NCBI GenBank assembly: GCA_012842035.1
Contig: DUTO01000117.1
Span: forward strand, 1-13,796
Direction: 5' to 3'
DNA: 13,796 nt
Origin: Clostridia bacterium
GTDB lineage: Bacteria; Bacillota; Peptococcia; DRI-13; DTU073
The position numbers and the translations under genes are program-made. Shown here piece by piece: positions 13,785 through 13,796 of this stretch; position 1 is the first letter of the stretch; each line of letters opens with the position of its first letter. A model generated the notes under the pieces. That model ran no database searches. It was not told the origin of the DNA and worked only from the letters and a program-made list of their open reading frames with translations.

Positions 13785-13796
13785 TGGAAACACAAG

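Noticed and set aside
1..13796. CRISPR array, transposon ends or tRNA genes
   Set aside because: No regularly spaced short repeats, no transposase-like protein and no cloverleaf-like sequence were seen; the only long repeat is the promoter cassette at 8642 and 10803.

Overview
The window looks like chromosome from a low-GC, anaerobic member of the Bacillota (Clostridia/Peptococcaceae-like). The evidence is strong AGGAGG ribosome sites, frequent TTG and GTG starts, an AT-rich composition, a sigma-54 activator with a PAS sensor, a DapL/MalY-like aminotransferase, RadC and Tad/Cpa-type pilus genes. No rRNA, tRNA, insertion sequence, phage gene or CRISPR array is visible.

Layout. (a) 1-231 (+): the 3' end of an endonuclease III-like DNA glycosylase, followed by a perfect 15-bp hairpin. 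(b) 4871 down to 291 (-): a compact seven-gene operon. In transcription order it holds an 87-aa protein with a twin-arginine-like start, a 254-aa orphan protein, a 40-aa single-span membrane peptide, a Tat-exported metallo-beta-lactamase-fold hydrolase, a ten-span membrane protein built from five repeats, tatA and tatC. A near-consensus sigma-54 (-24/-12) promoter lies directly upstream. (c) 4969-6252 (-): a PAS/AAA+/Fis sigma-54 activator, the obvious candidate regulator. Its terminator runs into the -24 element of the operon promoter. (d) 6401-7177 (+): a divergent, soluble chemoreceptor-like sensor with a degenerate signalling domain. (e) 7184-8519 (-): a GltB2/FMN-type glutamate synthase-like gene broken by a small deletion and frameshift. 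(f) 8642-13796 (+): radC, an aminotransferase, and the start of a Tad/Cpa-like pilus or secretion locus. That locus has two MinD/CpaE-like proteins that have lost the ATP-binding P-loop, then the N-terminal half of a CpaF-type ATPase.

Two things stand out. First, region (b) reads as a self-contained export module: sensor/activator, sigma-54 promoter, a folded-protein substrate with a textbook Tat signal, its own TatA and TatC, and four accessory proteins I cannot assign to a known family. Second, a 53-bp sequence containing a strong promoter occurs twice (8642 and 10803, 51/53 identical). Each copy is followed by a stem-loop and T-run. The stem sequences differ between copies but stay largely paired, with the same loop start, which suggests a conserved short RNA or leader attenuator in front of radC and of the pilus genes.

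Regulation inferred: region (b) is switched on through the PAS-domain activator under an unknown signal. radC and the CpaE-like gene would be transcribed from the duplicated sigma-A promoter through an intrinsic terminator.
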